Assembly: GCA_019787685.1 (NCBI GenBank)
Contig: JAHNUO010000016.1
Span: forward strand, 558,001-622,000
Reading direction: 5' to 3'
Source: Chiua virens
Taxonomy: Eukaryota; Basidiomycota; Agaricomycetes; Boletales; Boletaceae
DNA length: 64,000 nucleotides
This document shows positions 58,626 to 64,000 of this stretch, piece after piece. Below the pieces are notes generated by a model. The model did not search any database, was not told the origin of the DNA, and saw only the letters and a program-made list of their open reading frames with translations. Made by a program: the position numbers and the translations under genes. Positions within the stretch are counted from its first letter, which is position 1, and every line of letters starts with the position of its first letter.

Positions 58626-58974
58626 CTGAAACCATCCATATACTACTAATTCCTTTGCCTTTGATCATAACCTGTTGCTATTTAGATATTCACTTTCACT
58701 GCTGCTTCTTTTGTCCCATCCAAAACCAAATACCATCATATGCAATCTGGCTACTCAGTGAAGTGATTTGTGCAGGTATAGACTTGAAAGATGCCTGAAG
58801 AAGACAAGCCAGATGGACAACCACACCCTGTATTAACTATTCTCGTTTCTTTTCACTCGCATTTCATTTCATTAATCACTTCCTATTTGTTGCTTACTTA
58901 GGGATCATGACCGGATTGGACAGAGGACATGGATCAATTACTATACTATGACATTGCAGGAACAACAACTGTAT

Positions 58975-59912
58975 CTACAGAAGCCATAGCACAGCCTTCA
59001 TCTTCTCCAACTTGGCCTCCTTTGACGCGATTGCCACCCCTTTATCTGCCAACTGCATCTTGAGCGTCTTGTACTTAGTTTTGGAGGCAAGCAGCTCTGC
59101 CTCCATAGCAAGCATGGCCTGTTTGGCTGCTTTGACCTGAGAGTGTGTGGGTCTGTCTTGACCCAACATCTTCTGCTTCTTCTTGGGGGCCATTGCTGCT
59201 CTCGACGATGAGTGGCTCATCCTCATCATCCGACTTGTTCTCCATCATGATGGGGCACTGTACACATAATCCAGACATGCACCTTCCATTTCTCTCTCCC
59301 CTCTGGTGCTTTCCCCTTCTCCTTGCACCTTCCTCATGCCTTCTCATCTCCTGCATCCTCTCTTTCCTCACTCTCATGCACTGCCACCATTGCCTTTGCT
59401 GCATCATCAACTGCCTTTCATAGCTTCTTAGCCATGTCCCACCTCTCCATCACCTTCTGTGACTCTTGAATTGAGAGGGTGACCATGTTGTCAACTCAAG
59501 CCTCGATACCAGTGTCCCGAGCCTGTCGAAGGCAGTTGCTGAGATGTTTCTGTAAAAATGAGTTGTTTGCGGCTAGTACACGACAAGATATGATTGGTTA
59601 ACTATGTACCAGGATCTCATCCCATTCCTCTTGCCACATTGTCTGCTCCTTGGCCAGGTCCTCCCTATTATCTGGGATCATCTTCACGAAGTCCCTGGCA
59701 TGTCTGTTCACATGCCTCAGCTCCATCTCAGCAAAGATGTGTGGTTCATATGGATCGACCATTTTCTGCATGTCGACATATTTGAGGATCGACTCGGCAT
59801 ATGACATAGTGGCAGTTAAAAAGATAAAAGGAATGGAAGAGCAGTGTGGATGCAACACATTCAAGTAATGTTCGGTGGTGCATTGTGCAGTTTTCAAACT
59901 CAGCACATGCAT
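58975..59912 (-). pseudogene. Antisense spliced gene carried by the LTR element, copy 2
   Basis: Exon 1 (MHVLSLKTAQC, LKYVDMQKMVDPYEPHIF, KEQTMWQEEWDEIL) and the GTACATAG donor correspond to copy 1. Exon 2 keeps CGA where copy 1 has TGA, and ends with the same coiled-coil stretch (AELLASKTKYKTLKMQLADK). A longer insertion-like segment separates KSQ from APKKKQK (about 59470-59190). Many differences from copy 1 are C-to-T or G-to-A at former CpG sites. Confidence 0.45.
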
Positions 59913-59960
59913 ATATCACGTGACCGACTGAGGACAGTCAGCATCCAAGTTCCTCTCAGG

Positions 59961-60579
59961 TATAGGAGTTAGATACTCCTTACAGTTGCAGGATACCTTT
60001 TCCTTGCTCTTCATCATGTCTTAAATCCAAGTCAATGTGATCCAATCCAGTTTCATCATATGTATTCTGCTTCATCTGATTTGACTTGTTCTATTCGATT
60101 TGGCCTTATTAAGGTCATTACTTTCATAACACCTTCCTTTCGTTTTGGTATCTACAAGGTTTGACACTCCTTTCTTAAATACTCACCCTACATTGATCCT
60201 GTATACTTACCTATGGTTGAATTGCCTTTAACAGTCCTGGGTTGTGCCCAGGACTATAAAACCATGTTTTCTAACATAAAATATCATCTTTCTGCATTCA
60301 TGAGATCTCCTGTCTACTCTCCTGTGTGTGAGTGAGCTGAATAGCCTTCCTTTTACCTTGTCCTATTGTTCCTTTGCATCTCATCTACTTGAATCAATCC
60401 TCTCATCACCTTGACTCCACCTGGATACTTTAACATTGACTGGTTTTCATTCCGGATTGTTCAGCAGCTTCTAGGACTCCTAGACAAACCCAAATCCTTC
60501 ATTTCTTCAAGTATAAACCCCCTTGGGACAAACTTATCGCCCCACCTTTCTTCATTACACCCTGTATTTGTTTTCTATA
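59961..60579 (+). mobile_element. LTR, family A (last LTR, with internal deletion)
   Basis: TATAGGAG...TTTTCTATA, 619 bp. About 90 bp after CATCATGTC is missing relative to the other copies. The inverted repeat and TATAAAA core are retained. Confidence 0.82.
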
Positions 60580-60649
60580 GTGCACATCAACTCCAATTAT
60601 CTCCGGAGCATTCTAGAGATGGACTTATGTGAGTAGGGGACACTTACTC

Positions 60650-61035
60650 CTTGGAATTGCTTAGGAGTGACTGGAGTAAACTGGAGTTCTCAGTTTTGAC
60701 ACTCCCACTCGAGCATAGGCATAATCCAATTGCTTGGACAAACTTCCAGTGTTGTTCCCAAACAAGTGCCTTTGTGAGGATGTTGGCAGTCATGTCTGAG
60801 GTTGGAACATATTGGATGATAGCTTCTCCTTTTCCAACTAGGTCATCCCTAATGAAGTGGTACTTCTGCTGGATGTGTTTGGTCCAAGCTCAGAATTGCG
60901 GGTTGTGTGATAAAATGATCATGGCTTGGTTGTTGCAGTGAAGAATTGTCAGTCCCTTTTGGGAGTGCCCTATCTCCTGGAAGAAAGTCCAGAGCCAGGC
61001 AAGGTGCTGGCCAGCGACACTAAGTCTGATATACT
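60650..61035 (-). pseudogene. Ty1/copia RNase H fragment
   Basis: Minus-strand frame: HLAWLWTFFQEIG, ILHCNNQAMIILSHNPQF, stop, AWTKHIQQKYHFIRDDLVG, YVPTSDMTANILTKAL. This is the C-terminal RNase H end of a copia polyprotein with one internal stop. It is cut by LTR-A on one side and LTR-B on the other. Confidence 0.85.
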
Positions 61036-61040
61036 CTAAC

Positions 61041-61609
61041 TGTTATGGTAGTTCCGGGTAGGAGCTAATATAGCCGCAAAAGTGCTAAGTAACAAGTGGC
61101 TGCAATAATTCAAACAACCACCACTTGATACGTGGTGCGCTGTAGAGTTCAAAGAGTGACCTGGTCAGCTGGGTTGCTACCAGGAGGAACGAAGTTGGAC
61201 TCAGGAAGTTTCCTAAGTTGTCCGTCCAAGAATCTATACTCATAGGACCAAGGCAAGGGTGACTTTCAAAGAAGTCCAAAGGAGTCAAGTGTACTTCAGC
61301 TAGATTGTGGAGAACAAGACTAGAGTACAGGAGTAACTCGACAAGCTATTTATACGTATGAGTGGGCACACGGACCAGCAGAAGAATGGGTGACTGAGAA
61401 GAGCAGAACCGGCATAAGTGGTCAAAAGAGGGAATCATACGATACGAAGGTAATGGATGATGACAAATAAGAAATGAGTAAGCATCTGGGTTGAACTAGT
61501 GTTTAGGTAACATCCTAGAAATGGAATGAGTACAGATGAATGTAGGGAGATACTTGAAGTATTGCACATAGGAAGTAGTACAAGTGAAAGGAAGAAAAGA
61601 ATCATAACA
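61041..61609 (-). mobile_element. 3' LTR of chromovirus, family B (569 bp)
   Basis: Ends are TGTTATG and CATAACA. In minus orientation it is immediately preceded by a polypurine tract with six Gs (GGGGGGTAA, 61610-61618), as expected for a 3' LTR of the element to its right. Related fragments lie at 50357-51545. Confidence 0.85.
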
Positions 61610-61942
61610 TTACCCCCCGAGTACGATAAAAGCACCATGCAAAGATCTTCTTCAGAAAGAGAAAGAATCCCTGATAGGGCTGCTGGTAATATTGGTGTAA
61701 CCCTTGTCATCAATGGGGCCGTCACATGGGGATAGCGAGCACTGATCTGGAGATGCGGAATGTTGCACATGGTGGTAGGTTCATTGAGGTGGGGGTACAG
61801 GCAGTACCGTGCGATGGTTTTGGCAAGATAAGGACAAGGAGTTTGTCGACAAGGACAAGTTGGATGGAATGACGGGACGAGGGGAGCGGCAGTGCCAGGT
61901 GGCTCCAGAGGCAACTGGAGTAAGCTGGTCGGCCAAGGGAAG

Positions 61943-64000
61943 TCAAGCACATACCCTAGGAGGTTGTCCAGGGCACCTAGATCGGATGTGGCCGGGTGAC
62001 CAAGTGAGACAGATGGGACACTGATACATTCCACATTCGATGTGGATGTGACCGAGTTTGCAGCATTCGAAGCATGCCTCGTGCCACTGAGGGTGATCGT
62101 CAGGGAGGGATACCTGACCTGTCTGAAATAAGTGTTCTGCTTCAGCACAGTTGGCGGCGATCATTTCTTCTTCGGTAAAGGGGGCTGAAGAAGCGGACAG
62201 AGTGGATGGTGGCAACAGGGGTGCTGGGGGAATGGCTAGGGCGAGTTCTGCTTGGTAGCGGTGAAGGTCAGTTAAGAACTCTCCCATTTGCATCTGATGC
62301 AGGGTGTGCTCTAGGTATGCCCAGATATGGTCGTAGATTTGACCAGTGACTGCAGAGAGGAGGCAGTGGTTAGGGGCCTGCCCCTGAAGGTCGGACTGTA
62401 CAAACGTGAGACATTCGCACTGGAGGTAGGTGGCGTAGAGGGCGTGGAGCGGTGAGTCCAAATCTAGGTGGTGCTCAATGGGGAAGGCCATGGTGGGATC
62501 GAGAATGTGCTCGCACATGCATGTGAAGTACTCGTGGGAGGAAGAGGAGGAGCATATGGTGTGAGAGTGATAGGGGAGATCTACTGCTACAATAGGAGGA
62601 CGAACATGATAAGGGTGCTCAGTAGGATGAGGCCATTGGCTAGAATGTCCCCATCCTGTGGAAGCAACTGCTGACACAGCTGGAGAAACAGGTCGGGAGG
62701 ATTTGGTGAGGGAGGATTTGGTGGAGACAGTGAGAGCATTGGAGGGAGTGGCCGGTGGTGGAAGAGGAAGGTGCGGGATGGAGGCGGTGGGCATGAAGAT
62801 GGGCACCAAGTGGATGTTTTCATTTTCAAAGTTGGGGGTAGAGCAGGAGCGGTAGGTCATAATGGCTTTTATGGAGATGGGTGGTGGTGGTCTGAGGGAC
62901 GAACATTTGGGAATGGGGGGTGGAAAGTCTGCAGAGTGGAGTTGCTTATAAGCGTCCACTGTTTCCTTGGCATTCCCTAAATTGGATTTGGGTTCCCATG
63001 AGTCGTTTGCTGCGGAGTAGCCCTTCCATTGGATCAGGAATTTGCAATTCCATGGGCTCTGGGTATGGCATAAGATTCACTCCACTTCATATTCTTCTTC
63101 TCCTGAGATAAGGTCAGGTGGTGGTTTCGGGAAGTTCGGGCCATAGGTTTCTGTTTCACAATAGGGAGATAACAGGGAAGCATGGAAGACTGGATGGATC
63201 TTCCAAGTTTTTGGAAGGTGGAGGCAGTAGGTGAGTGGAGAAAGGACCTCCGTGATAGTGAAGGGACCTTCTTGTTGTGGAGCGAGCTTCGGGGAGATAA
63301 GCTCCCATTTCAGGTTGCGGGCTTCTAGCCAGACCTGGTTGCCTTTAGAGAAGAGTGTGAAAATTTTAAATGAACAGGCCTTCATCACTTGTTGGGCTAA
63401 TTTGTGGGCAGCAAGGGCTTCATCTTGTGCTGCAGAAAGGGTCTTGAGTCGGTCTTTGACAGCCGGGAGTTTGGTTTCAACAATAATGGTGGGAAGGGAA
63501 CGGGGTTCATAGCCCATCATCAGGAAGAATGGGGATTTTCCTGTGACGGAGTGGGGGCGGTGATTGTGGGTGAATTCAGCCATGGGGAGTAGGTTGGCCC
63601 ATCCTGTGGGATTGTTTTGGCAATACATGCGGAGATAAGTTTCAACTTCTTGGTTTACCTGTTCAGTTTCATTGTCAGATTGGGGGTGATAGGCAGTAGA
63701 GAGGGAGAGGCGATAACTGATGAGGCATGAGAGCTCTTTGGCAAAGGTGGAGGCGAACTGTGGGCCCCGATCTGAGATGATCTTGTCATATAGGCCATAT
63801 CTGGAGTAAACTTTGTGGAAAAAGAGGCATGTGATGCCTGCAGAATCGGTGGTTTTTACTGTGGGGCAAAGAATTACCCCCTTCATAAGGCCATGGTCGA
63901 CCATGACCATGAGAGAATCATAGCCCTCCATGGAGATGGGGAGATCTGTGATGAGATCTACAGATATGTTCTGGAAAGGACAGGTGCATGCTGACAGGAT
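61943..64000 (-). mobile_element. Ty3/chromovirus Pol: integrase, chromodomain, C-terminal zinc knuckles (5' beyond window)
   Basis: The frame enters at 64000 and gives an integrase core with the DDE residues in ISVDLITDLP, IISDRGPQFAS and HPQSDNETEQVNQEVE, then the GPFTITEVLSPLTYCLHLP and HPVFHASLLSPY segments. At 63077-63079 a TGA interrupts EYEVE-IL, where a Trp or similar codon is expected. In the same frame a chromodomain follows (FLIQWKGYSAANDSWEPKSN). A roughly 330-residue Pro/Ser-rich extension ends at 61943 and carries two adjacent knuckles, CFECCKLGHIHIEC (CX2CX4HX4C) and CPICLTWSPGHIRSRC (CX2CX6HX4C). Apart from the TGA it is open, so it is a relatively young copy. Reverse transcriptase and gag lie off the right edge. 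Confidence 0.9.

Larger units (their letters stand above)
56712..59960 (+). mobile_element. Second internal copy of the family-A element, gag deleted, carrying a Tc1 insertion
   Basis: Directly after the middle LTR the sequence corresponds to copy 1 from about 54284 onward, so gag and about 1.9 kb are missing. At about 57171-58625 a Tc1/mariner element replaces roughly 150 bp present in copy 1 (54735-54889). The sequence then follows copy 1 again to the last LTR. Confidence 0.8.

Noticed and set aside
1..64000. CRISPR arrays, rRNA, operons, riboswitches
   Set aside because: No regular short repeats with unique spacers, no rRNA core sequences, and gene structure is eukaryotic throughout.

Overview
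The window is nuclear DNA of a filamentous basidiomycete. The evidence is short (about 45-70 bp) GT-AG introns, GT69 (Cap59-type) and SGNH-type membrane proteins, a CFEM protein, a trifunctional folate gene, DUF3684-type GHKL ATPases, and WD40 and BTB paralogue families. This combination is what I expect in Agaricomycetes, perhaps Cantharellales such as Rhizoctonia; that placement is inference. Many conserved genes need a +1 frame change to be read through. This looks like uncorrected single-base insertions in the assembly, so several 'broken' genes may be intact in the organism.

Layout. 1-2.9 kb (+): C-terminal half of a DUF3684/sacsin-like ATPase gene, cut by the window start and joined to a WD40-family tail fragment. 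3.3-11.1 kb: ordinary chromosome with a four-TM protein, an SGNH-type protein, tRNA-Ala(CGC) with an intron, a GT69 glycosyltransferase, a CFEM protein (all minus) and ribosomal protein eL31 (plus). 11.8-21.6 kb: two BTB-type paralogues, WD40 relics and a WD40 gene split by a solo LTR. 22.1-28.5 kb: a seven-TM protein, ribosomal protein eS30 (plus) and FOL1. 28.9-39.2 kb (minus): a tandem array of three full-length WD40 genes plus two relics. 40.5-49.1 kb (minus): a complete DUF3684/sacsin-like ATPase gene ending in an HEMAH motif, then a chimeric gene joining an AIG1-like P-loop GTPase to a second copy of that HEMAH tail. 49.3-64 kb: a transposon graveyard with a pogo-like element, nested LTR fragments, a gag-only LTR element in a three-LTR array carrying a spliced antisense gene, a Tc1/mariner element, a copia fragment, and a chromovirus that runs off the right edge.

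How it fits together. The housekeeping part (eL31, eS30, FOL1, tRNA) and the cell-surface part (GT69, SGNH, CFEM) flank a repeat-rich island (about 11.8-21.6 and 28.9-49.1 kb) where WD40, GTPase, GHKL-ATPase and HEMAH modules have been duplicated, inverted and recombined. In fungi, WD40 repeats and NTPases are often combined in self/non-self recognition loci. A rapidly evolving recognition island is therefore a reasonable but untested reading. No CRISPR, rRNA or prokaryotic features were seen.
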